38,291 nt of DNA. Origin: an uncultured SAR116 cluster alpha proteobacterium (GTDB lineage Bacteria; Pseudomonadota; Alphaproteobacteria; Puniceispirillales; Marisalimonadaceae). Below the pieces are notes generated by a model. That model did not search any database, was not told where the DNA came from, and saw only the letters and a list, made by a program, of their open reading frames with translations. The translations under genes and the position numbers were made by a program. This document shows, in pieces, positions 27,089 through 34,560 of the stretch. Location: the NCBI GenBank assembly GCA_902542765.1, contig CACBVW010000012.1, positions 1 to 38,291 on the forward strand. Direction: 5' to 3'. Every line of letters begins with the position of its first letter. Within the stretch, counting starts at the first letter, position 1.

Positions 27089-27835
27089 TTATTTCGGAAA
27101 TAATAAGATTTTATCATTAAAATTATCTTGCCTTAATTTTAAACTACCCTCTTTAACAAGCTCGAGAGAAGCAACGAAATGAGAAGCCAAGGCCGATTTC
27201 CTTTCTAAGTTATTTCTAAGATTATTTGGAATAAAATCAAAAAGATCTTTCCAATCTTTTGAATGTTTAAAAAAGCTTTTGAGAGTATTTAATGCATCCT
27301 CAACTGAGTATAATTGTGTATCTGCAATAGTAATAGATTTAGTATTGTTGAACGTAATAATTTCACCATAAGTTTTGATCAAATCATATAAACTTGAATT
27401 ATATTGGTTTTTTTGATTTATACCAAAAATTTCTGGGTTGCCCCTCTTAAAAAAATGCGTCCCTAATTTATGCCTTTTAAATAGAAGCTTTGATACTTTT
27501 TGCATTCCTTCTAACCTTTTCATTTGAAATTCTAATAATTCTGACATTTCTTCTGAGGTCATCGACTCCTCTTCTTTATCAATAGGTAATAAAAGTTTTG
27601 ATTTCAAAAAAGCCAACCACGCTCCCATAACTAAATATTCTGCTGCAATATCAATATCTTTTTTTATAATTTGATCTAAAAATTCTAAATATTGCTCAGC
27701 TAATTTTAATATTGATAATTTAGTTAAATCGATTTTATGATCCCTAGCCAAGCTTAACAAAAGATCAATTGGACCTTCAAATCCATCTAATGAAAGGCTT
27801 AGAATATCAATGTTTTTATGATTAAATTCTGACAT
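27089..27835 (-). CDS. scpA: Segregation and condensation protein A
   Basis: Kleisin subunit that bridges SMC heads. 248 aa. The N-terminal kleisin motif FEGPIDLLLSLARDHKIDLT is diagnostic; LAEQYLEFLDQ and AAEYLVMGAWLAFLKSKLLLP follow. The C-terminal winged helix has VASFVASLELVKEG-like spacing (HFVASLELVKEGSLKL). It begins directly after the SPOR gene with no spacer. In many alphaproteobacteria nagZ precedes scpA; here it does not. Confidence 0.96.
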   Translation of the reverse strand: MSEFNHKNIDILSLSLDGFEGPIDLLLSLARDHKIDLTKLSILKLAEQYLEFLDQIIKKDIDIAAEYLVMGAWLAFLKSKLLLPIDKEEESMTSEEMSELLEFQMKRLEGMQKVSKLLFKRHKLGTHFFKRGNPEIFGINQKNQYNSSLYDLIKTYGEIITFNNTKSITIADTQLYSVEDALNTLKSFFKHSKDWKDLFDFIPNNLRNNLERKSALASHFVASLELVKEGSLKLRQDNFNDKILLFPK

Positions 27836-28501
27836 TTAATTTCTTTTATTAACTTGAAGAATACACACTACTTTTTCTTTTTTAAATTTTTCACATAATA
27901 TTAAACCATTATCTTTATTCATCGAAGTTGTCCATACTCTATGAAACAATAAATCATCATTGTTAGTATAAGAAAAAATTTCCAACTTAGTTTCTAATAA
28001 TAGTTTTGCGTATTTTATTTCAATATTTTTCTTTGCTAATTTAGCTTTATTTAAATCTCTAAATGATCCAAATTGTACTCTATACAAAAGAGTGTTTTTA
28101 TTTGATTTTTTTATATTTTTTTTAATTACTTTGGAATTTAATTTTTTCCCCTCAGAGATTTTTGAATCTTTTAATAAATTTTGATCAATACTCTTCTTTG
28201 ATTTGTTTTCAATTGAAATGACTTCTAATGGTAAGAGCTCTGGTTTTGTTGGCCTAGGTCTAATTTTTTCATTTTTAATTAATGCATCTTTATCATTTAA
28301 TATTTCAATATCTAAATTTGAAACTTTCTTACCACCTGGATCTTTAGGTTTAATTATAATGTTTTCATTATCAGGCCCTAAAACTATTAATTTATCATTA
28401 TTAGTTTCTTGAAAATATATTTTTAAAGCAAAGAGACTAATTGAAAAAAAAATTCCAACACTTAAAAAAATTATAGAAAATATCTTTAAGTAATTCCTCA
28501 T
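27836..28501 (-). CDS. SPOR-domain protein, single membrane anchor
   Basis: About 221 aa. Residues 4-26 form one N-terminal membrane segment, a charged, lysine-rich periplasmic linker follows, and the last 80 residues form a SPOR domain (LYRVQFGSFRDLNKAKLAKK opening) that binds glycan strands lacking stem peptides at division sites. The frame can be extended to TTG at 28528, overlapping argS by 23 bases; ATG at 28501, 5 bases after the argS stop, is preferred and gives the normal N-in membrane anchor. SPOR genes after argS are common in alphaproteobacteria. Confidence 0.85.
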   Translation of the reverse strand: MRNYLKIFSIIFLSVGIFFSISLFALKIYFQETNNDKLIVLGPDNENIIIKPKDPGGKKVSNLDIEILNDKDALIKNEKIRPRPTKPELLPLEVISIENKSKKSIDQNLLKDSKISEGKKLNSKVIKKNIKKSNKNTLLYRVQFGSFRDLNKAKLAKKNIEIKYAKLLLETKLEIFSYTNNDDLLFHRVWTTSMNKDNGLILCEKFKKEKVVCILQVNKRN

Positions 28502-28505
28502 AAAT

Positions 28506-30239
28506 CTACATCTCAAAAATTGGTTCAATTTTGAGAATACTTAAACCTTTTCTAATTGTTAAAGCAACAGCTTTCACTAATGACAATCTTGCATTTGTTA
28601 ATTCTAAGTCATCTTCAACTATAAATTTTATATTTTTATCTTTACCTTTATTCCATAGACTATGAAAAATACTTGATAATTCAATTAAGTAGTAACAAAT
28701 CCTGTGAGGTTCATGATTTTTAGCAGCAAGTTCAAGAGTTCTAGGCCACAAAGCTATGAATTTAATAAGTTCAATTTCGAAGCTATCTTTTAAGCGTTTT
28801 GGATTTTTTAAAATTAGTTCTTCCTCTTTAACTTTTGAAGATCTAAAAATAGAGTTACAACGTGCGTGTGCATACTGAACGTAAAACACTGGGTTTTCTT
28901 TTGATTTTTCCATTACTTTTTTAAAATCAAAATCTAAAGATTGGTCGTTTCTCCTAGTCAGCATAATAAATCTTACAACATCTTTACCTACAGCATTTAT
29001 AATGTCAGATAGAGTCACGAAGTTACCTGCTCTCTTACTCATTTTAATTGGTTTTCCATCTTCCAAAAGGTTTACTAATGCACAAACTTTAGTGTCAATT
29101 TCTACAGAACCATTAGATAAAGCACTAACAGCAGCATTTATTCTAGAAATATAACCGATATGGTCTGCACCTAGAACATTAATTAAATCACCCATGGTTC
29201 TATTCATTTTATCTAAATGATAAGCCATATCAGTTGCAAAATAAGTCCATGTACCGTCTGATTTTTTAAGAGCCCTATCTGAATCATCGCCATACACTGA
29301 TGATTTAAAAAGTAATTGTTCTCTTTTTTCCCAATTTTTGGGATCAGTACCTTTAGGTGGATCTAGAGCGCCATAAAAAATAAGATTTTTACTTTCAAGA
29401 ATTTTTAAAATTTCAGTTAATAAATTTCCTGAAATGATTTCTTTTTCACTTGTAAAAACATCCATTTCTATTCCCAATTTAAGGAGATCATTTTTGATCA
29501 TTTCCAATATAATTTCTAAAGAAACAGATCTTACTTTTTCAAAAACTTTTTCTTTATCATCTAGTTGTAATTCATCTCCATACTTTTCAAAAAGAATTTT
29601 ACCTACTTCTTTTAGATATTCACCTGGATAAAGACCCTCTGGAATATCAATTGATTTATTTGTTACTTGTTCATTGTATCTTAACAAAGAAGACTCTACT
29701 AATTTTTCAATTTGATTTCCTGCATCATTGATGTAGTACTCCCTGATAACTGAGTACCCAACCTCAGTCAAAAGAGATGCAAGGGCGTCTCCAAACACAG
29801 CACCTCTTGCATGACCAGCATGAAGAGGTCCAGTAGGATTAGCGGAAATATATTCGATGTTTATGTTTTTTCCTTTTCCTATTTCTAATTTATCCCAATT
29901 CTGTGAATCCTGAAGCATTTTGCTCAAGAAATCTGACCATACATTTTGTTTAAATGTAATATTAATAAACCCTGGCCCAGCTACATTAACATTGTCAAGA
30001 CCTGGAAAATTTGAAATGTAGGCCATAAAATTTTCTGCTATTATTTTAGGGCTTAGTTTTAAATCTTTACTTAAAATCATTGCTAAATTCGTAGACATAT
30101 CTCCATTAATTGGATTTTTAGGAGGTTCTAGAGTTAATTTTTTAAGTATGTCTTCAACTATGAAAGAATATTTAAAATCTGATTTAAACTTCTCAACTGC
30201 ATTAATCAAATGGCTAAAATAAAATTTATAAATATTCAT
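28506..30239 (-). CDS. argS: Arginine-tRNA ligase
   Basis: Charges tRNA-Arg; class I synthetase, 577 aa. The N-terminal additional domain (about 1-110) recognises the tRNA D-loop. The HIGH-type motif is in SANPTGPLHAGHARGAV and the KMSKS-type motif is KMSKRAGNFVTL. The C-terminal anticodon-binding domain ends with YYLIELSSIFHSLWN. It follows dgt by 17 bases in the order dgt-argS-SPOR, standard for alphaproteobacteria. Confidence 0.97.
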   Translation of the reverse strand: MNIYKFYFSHLINAVEKFKSDFKYSFIVEDILKKLTLEPPKNPINGDMSTNLAMILSKDLKLSPKIIAENFMAYISNFPGLDNVNVAGPGFINITFKQNVWSDFLSKMLQDSQNWDKLEIGKGKNINIEYISANPTGPLHAGHARGAVFGDALASLLTEVGYSVIREYYINDAGNQIEKLVESSLLRYNEQVTNKSIDIPEGLYPGEYLKEVGKILFEKYGDELQLDDKEKVFEKVRSVSLEIILEMIKNDLLKLGIEMDVFTSEKEIISGNLLTEILKILESKNLIFYGALDPPKGTDPKNWEKREQLLFKSSVYGDDSDRALKKSDGTWTYFATDMAYHLDKMNRTMGDLINVLGADHIGYISRINAAVSALSNGSVEIDTKVCALVNLLEDGKPIKMSKRAGNFVTLSDIINAVGKDVVRFIMLTRRNDQSLDFDFKKVMEKSKENPVFYVQYAHARCNSIFRSSKVKEEELILKNPKRLKDSFEIELIKFIALWPRTLELAAKNHEPHRICYYLIELSSIFHSLWNKGKDKNIKFIVEDDLELTNARLSLVKAVALTIRKGLSILKIEPIFEM

Positions 30240-30256
30240 AAATTAAAAATCTCTCT

Positions 30257-31459
30257 CTAATTATAAAATTTATCATATTCTCTTTTTAAATAATTGTCAG
30301 TCATACCAGCAATGTAATCAGCTATAACTCTAAATTTTTCTTTTTGTGAGTGTTCCGATAAAATTTGCCCATTAAAATATTTCCATTGTTTTGGAAGTCT
30401 ATGAATATCCTTTATAAATAATAAAAATAATTTTTCTATCATAAGTGCATTTTTATCCAATTTTTTTACAACTGTCTCATTTCGATACATTTTGTTAAAT
30501 AAAAAATTTCTAATTTCTTCCATTGACGACGCAGCATTGATGGAAAGTTTTACAGTTTTTTTTCCATAATCTTTAATTTCATTTACATTTTTAAAATTAT
30601 TTTTTTTTATAATTGCTAGTGAATTTGATACAACATCGTTTATAAAATAACTAATTAGATGCCTTATCAATTGATGAATTAATATATCATCCTTTATATT
30701 TATAAAATTATTTTCGATATTTTTTAAAATATAATTAATAATACCTATTTTACGAAGATCATTTAAAGAAAATAATTTTTCACGAAGACCATCATCAAAA
30801 TCGTGCGTTAAATAAGCTATATCATCAGAAATATTTGCCACTTGACCTTCTAATGAACTGTGTGTTCTAAAATCAATATCTAAGATAAGACAAATATCTT
30901 TGATAGTTTGTGGTATTTTATTCAAATCTAAAAAAGGTCCATTATGTTTAATCAATCCCTCTAAAGTTTCATGAGTAAGGTTCAAACCATCAAAATTTGG
31001 ATATTTTTTTTCTAAAATTGTTACAACTCTTAATGATTGTTCATTATGATTAAAACCACCTACATCAGACATTATTTCTTGGAGAATATCTTCTCCCTTA
31101 TGTCCTAGAGGTGGATGTCCTAGATCATGTGCAAGGGCTATGGTCTCAGTTAAATCCTCATTAATATTCAGAGCCTTAGCAATTGATCTTGCAATCTGTG
31201 ATACTTCAAGAGTATGAGTCAGTCGAGTTCTATAATGATCTCCTTTATGGAAAATAAAAACCTGAGTTTTGTCTTTTAATCTTCTAAAAGCTTCAGAGTG
31301 AATAATTCTATCCCTATCTCTTTGATATTCAGATCTTCCAAGAATAAGTGTATCATCTTTATATACTCTGCCCCTACTTTCAGAACTATGACATGCAAAT
31401 GGACTTAAATAACGGTTGTCATTATTAACAAACATAAAATTTTCCAATAAATTATTCAT
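30257..31459 (-). CDS. dgt: Deoxyguanosinetriphosphate triphosphohydrolase-like protein (HD domain)
   Basis: Hydrolyses dNTPs to deoxynucleosides and triphosphate, or acts as a related HD phosphohydrolase. 400 aa. Metal ligands of the HD domain are visible: H82 (RLTHTLEVSQIAR), H111-D112 in ALAHDLGHPPLGHKGED, and the aspartate in DDIAYLTHDFDD. The RDRDRIIHSEAFRRLKDKTQVF opening is diagnostic of Dgt-like proteins. It is the first gene of the 13-gene minus-strand run and diverges from erpA across a 74-base gap that must hold both promoters. Confidence 0.94.
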   Translation of the reverse strand: MNNLLENFMFVNNDNRYLSPFACHSSESRGRVYKDDTLILGRSEYQRDRDRIIHSEAFRRLKDKTQVFIFHKGDHYRTRLTHTLEVSQIARSIAKALNINEDLTETIALAHDLGHPPLGHKGEDILQEIMSDVGGFNHNEQSLRVVTILEKKYPNFDGLNLTHETLEGLIKHNGPFLDLNKIPQTIKDICLILDIDFRTHSSLEGQVANISDDIAYLTHDFDDGLREKLFSLNDLRKIGIINYILKNIENNFINIKDDILIHQLIRHLISYFINDVVSNSLAIIKKNNFKNVNEIKDYGKKTVKLSINAASSMEEIRNFLFNKMYRNETVVKKLDKNALMIEKLFLLFIKDIHRLPKQWKYFNGQILSEHSQKEKFRVIADYIAGMTDNYLKREYDKFYN

Positions 31460-31533
31460 TTATGTATAAAAATATGTTAATTTGCAATCAAACAATTGTA
31501 ATAAATTTCAAAATTAAATGAGGTTTTTTTTAA

Positions 31534-31878
31534 ATGAATGAAAGTAAGGATTTCAATCAAGACTTTAGTCTATCAAAAGAAGCCTTGGAAAAAGTAAAAA
31601 TTTTACTTAAAGACGAAGAAGGTTCATATTTCAGAATATCAGTTCTGGGAGGTGGATGTTCTGGCTTTCAGTATGATTTTTCATTTGATAAGAAACCTAA
31701 AGACGATGATATAATCTTTAAAGAAGGTGGAATTGATTATTTAATTGATAAAGTGTCTATTGATTTTCTTCGTGGAAGCACTTTAGAATATATTTCAGAA
31801 CTTGCAGGATCATATTTTAAAATTGAAAATCCTAATGCTACAGCAAATTGTGGCTGTGGAACAAGTTTCTCTATTTAA
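31534..31878 (+). CDS. erpA: Iron-sulfur cluster insertion protein (A-type carrier)
   Basis: Carries and inserts Fe-S clusters into target enzymes. 114 aa, the size of A-type carriers. The three conserved cysteines are C42 (GGGCSGFQY), C106 and C108 (NCGCGTSFSI at the C-terminus). The family also includes IscA and SufA, but the position beside dgt and xthA matches ErpA in other alphaproteobacteria. It is followed by xthA after 15 bases. Confidence 0.93.
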   Translation: MNESKDFNQDFSLSKEALEKVKILLKDEEGSYFRISVLGGGCSGFQYDFSFDKKPKDDDIIFKEGGIDYLIDKVSIDFLRGSTLEYISELAGSYFKIENPNATANCGCGTSFSI

Positions 31879-31893
31879 AATAAATTTAATCAA

Positions 31894-32682
31894 ATGTCAT
31901 TTAAAATAGCTAGTTTTAATGTAAATTCTATAAAAATGAGACTGCCAAATGTATTAAGTTGGCTAGATAAAAATAATATTGATGTAATTTTAATGCAGGA
32001 AACCAAGACAATGGACGATAATTTTCCTTCATTAGACTTTAAGCAAAAACGGTATAATCTAATATTCAATGGACAAAAATCATATAACGGCGTTGCAATT
32101 GCATCTAAATTTGAAATAAATGAAATTACCAGATCATTACCTTTTTACAATGAGACTATTGATGAAGATAATCAAGCAAGGTTCTTACATGTAAAAATTA
32201 ATGATGTAAATATCATTTGCTTATATTTACCTAATGGTAATCCTGCTCCTGGTCCTAAATATGATTATAAAATTAGTTGGATGAAACGTCTAACAAAATA
32301 CACTAAAGATATTTATGACACAAATGAACCTCTGATTTTAGGAGGTGATTTTAATGTAATTCAGGAAAGTATTGATTGTTATGATGTGTCTAAATGGCAA
32401 AATGATGCATTATATCTGGAAACAACCAGAAGGCATTTAAGAGAGTTAATAAATATTGGTCTAGTTGATGCTTATCGCATAAAATATCCAACAGCTAAAG
32501 ATTATAGTTTTTGGGACTATCAGGGTGGAGCTTGGCAAAAAGACAATGGAATAAGAATAGATCTTTTTTTAATCTCACCAGAGATAGTTGATAATCTGAT
32601 TGATGTAGGTATAGACAAAACACCAAGAGGTGAAGAAAAACCTAGTGACCATACACCTATTTGGATTCATGTAGAAAAATAA
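31894..32682 (+). CDS. xthA: Exodeoxyribonuclease III
   Basis: AP endonuclease and 3'-5' exonuclease of base excision repair. 262 aa. The N-terminal FNVNSIKMRLPNVLSWL and catalytic E36 in LMQETK are present. GGDFNV gives the aspartate/asparagine pair, and SDHTPIWI near the C-terminus holds the catalytic Asp-His. Everything needed for activity is present. It is co-transcribed with erpA and converges on the dehydratase gene, with only 3 bases between the stops. Confidence 0.95.
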   Translation: MSFKIASFNVNSIKMRLPNVLSWLDKNNIDVILMQETKTMDDNFPSLDFKQKRYNLIFNGQKSYNGVAIASKFEINEITRSLPFYNETIDEDNQARFLHVKINDVNIICLYLPNGNPAPGPKYDYKISWMKRLTKYTKDIYDTNEPLILGGDFNVIQESIDCYDVSKWQNDALYLETTRRHLRELINIGLVDAYRIKYPTAKDYSFWDYQGGAWQKDNGIRIDLFLISPEIVDNLIDVGIDKTPRGEEKPSDHTPIWIHVEK

Positions 32683-32685
32683 ACT

Positions 32686-34536
32686 TTATGATTTATGTAT
32701 ATTTTTAGGTATAAACCCTGAATCTTCTACTACTCTAGGATTAGGAATCCAGAGTTCTCGATTAGGATGCATTCCAGCTCCATAAGTTGCTGAAACAGCA
32801 GAATTTCTCATTCTATTAAGCAATCTCGTATCTGCATCTCCAACTGCTGGATGTGTACCACCATTAGTTTTGAAAATTTCTTCCCAATTGCTTTTTCTTA
32901 ACTTAAAAATATCAATATTCTTCAATTGAGAACAATTAATCTCATTTTTATTTAAATCAACTATAATTTCATCTCCATCCTCTATTAGGGCAATAGGTCC
33001 ACCAATAGCCGCCTCTGGACCAACATGACCAATGACAAGACCAACAGAGCCACCAGAGAAACGTCCATCAGTCATTAATCCTACAATTATATTTCTTTCT
33101 CTGCACAAAGTGGTAATTCTTGAGGTAGAATCTAGCATTTCTGGCATACCAGGCCCACCTACAGGTCCTTCATACCTAACTACAACCATATCATTGTTAT
33201 TGAGGCTTTCTGGTTCATTTTCTAGGGTCCAAAGAAGTTTTTGTTCTCCATCAAATATTCTAGCTTTCCCAATAAAAACATTATTTTCTAAACCACCTTC
33301 AACACCAGCCAGTTTTAGGATAGAACTAAATTCAGGAGACAAATTCCCTCCTAAAAGTCTTAATCCACCAGTCTCTTTATAAGGTTTTTTTACAGGATAT
33401 ATTACTCTTCCGTCAGGTTCTTTAGGAGCTAATCGATCAACTTGTTCAGCTAAAGTTTCACCTGTACACGTTAAAGTATTGCCATTCAATAAGCCTGAGT
33501 CTAATAAATCCTTAATAAAAACCTGAACACCACCTTGATCATCAATATCAACCATTGAGTATTTTCCAAATGGTCTTGCATCAACTAAAACAGGAACTAC
33601 CTTTTCGGATAAATAGTTAAATTCATCTGGAGACATAATATCTTCAATAAAATTTTTATATCCTGCAGCTCTAGCTAACTCTGGTGCATGAAGCATGACG
33701 TTAGTTGATCCTCCTATGGACATTGCTACTATTAGAGCATTCCTTATAGAGTCTCTCGTAACAATATCCCTAGGCTTAATATCTTTTTTAACCATATTAT
33801 CTAAATAAGTAATGAGTTGGTCAGGAAATACATCTAACCTTTTTTCATCATCTGAAGGTGGTGAAACCATATGTAAAGGTTGCATGCCTACAACACCAAT
33901 AAACGTCTGCATAGTATTATAAGTAAACATCCCACCACAACTTCCATAACCAGGACAAGCTTCGCATGCAATTCTTCTTTTCAGTTCTTCATCTTCACTA
34001 CCTGCAATTTGATAACTTGAAATAATGTCCAATGGTTCATTAGTAACTGAATCAATTCCAGGTCTTATTGGACCGTCAGACATTATAATAGCAGGCCTAT
34101 TGTGCTCTAAAATTGCAGACAATGTTCCAACAGGTGGTTTGTCACATGCAACAACAGCAATTGTACCTTCTAAACCCGAAGCGCTTAAATGTTCGCATAA
34201 TGTATCATTAGTTACTTCTCTCCCAATTAAAGAATAACGCATCTCTTTAGTACCGTTTCTTATACCATCAGATGTCGCTACGGTGTACTCAGGTTGTACT
34301 AATCTCATTCTAATATCGTTTGGGTTTTGGCCTATCCTTAGCCTTAATTTTTCGTGTATTGTTTTAACTTTTTGTTCAACACCAAGATAACATTGAGAGT
34401 CCCCTTTATTACCAACCACCCCAATTGAAGGTTCATGTATTAAATCAAGGTCAGTATTTAGAATTCTTGCAATACCAAAAGTTTGAGAACTTCTTCCAGG
34501 ATTTTTGTCAATTAAAACTGTTTTTGAATTCTTCAT
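32686..34536 (-). CDS. IlvD/Edd-family dehydratase (dihydroxy-acid or sugar-acid dehydratase)
   Basis: Fe-S dependent dehydratase, 616 aa. The cluster cysteines are visible: C49, C131 in ACDKPPVGT, and C200 in CPGYGSCGGMFTYNTM. The C-terminal catalytic base serine is in TDGRFSGGS, and YEGPVGGPGMPEML is a strong family signature. The stretch around C131 departs from classic IlvD (NCDKITPGM), and the first 120 residues are also divergent. It could be an IlvD variant of valine/isoleucine synthesis or a sugar-acid dehydratase such as xylonate/gluconate type; the sequence alone does not decide. Edd proper is less likely. It lies between valS (24 bases upstream) and convergent xthA. Confidence 0.88.
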   Translation of the reverse strand: MKNSKTVLIDKNPGRSSQTFGIARILNTDLDLIHEPSIGVVGNKGDSQCYLGVEQKVKTIHEKLRLRIGQNPNDIRMRLVQPEYTVATSDGIRNGTKEMRYSLIGREVTNDTLCEHLSASGLEGTIAVVACDKPPVGTLSAILEHNRPAIIMSDGPIRPGIDSVTNEPLDIISSYQIAGSEDEELKRRIACEACPGYGSCGGMFTYNTMQTFIGVVGMQPLHMVSPPSDDEKRLDVFPDQLITYLDNMVKKDIKPRDIVTRDSIRNALIVAMSIGGSTNVMLHAPELARAAGYKNFIEDIMSPDEFNYLSEKVVPVLVDARPFGKYSMVDIDDQGGVQVFIKDLLDSGLLNGNTLTCTGETLAEQVDRLAPKEPDGRVIYPVKKPYKETGGLRLLGGNLSPEFSSILKLAGVEGGLENNVFIGKARIFDGEQKLLWTLENEPESLNNNDMVVVRYEGPVGGPGMPEMLDSTSRITTLCRERNIIVGLMTDGRFSGGSVGLVIGHVGPEAAIGGPIALIEDGDEIIVDLNKNEINCSQLKNIDIFKLRKSNWEEIFKTNGGTHPAVGDADTRLLNRMRNSAVSATYGAGMHPNRELWIPNPRVVEDSGFIPKNIHKS

Positions 34537-34560
34537 ATTTTTCTCCGATTTTATTTAATA

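Noticed and set aside
28502-28528. Longer SPOR protein starting at TTG 28528
   Set aside because: It would overlap argS by 23 bases and put charged residues before the membrane anchor; the ATG at 28501 is simpler.
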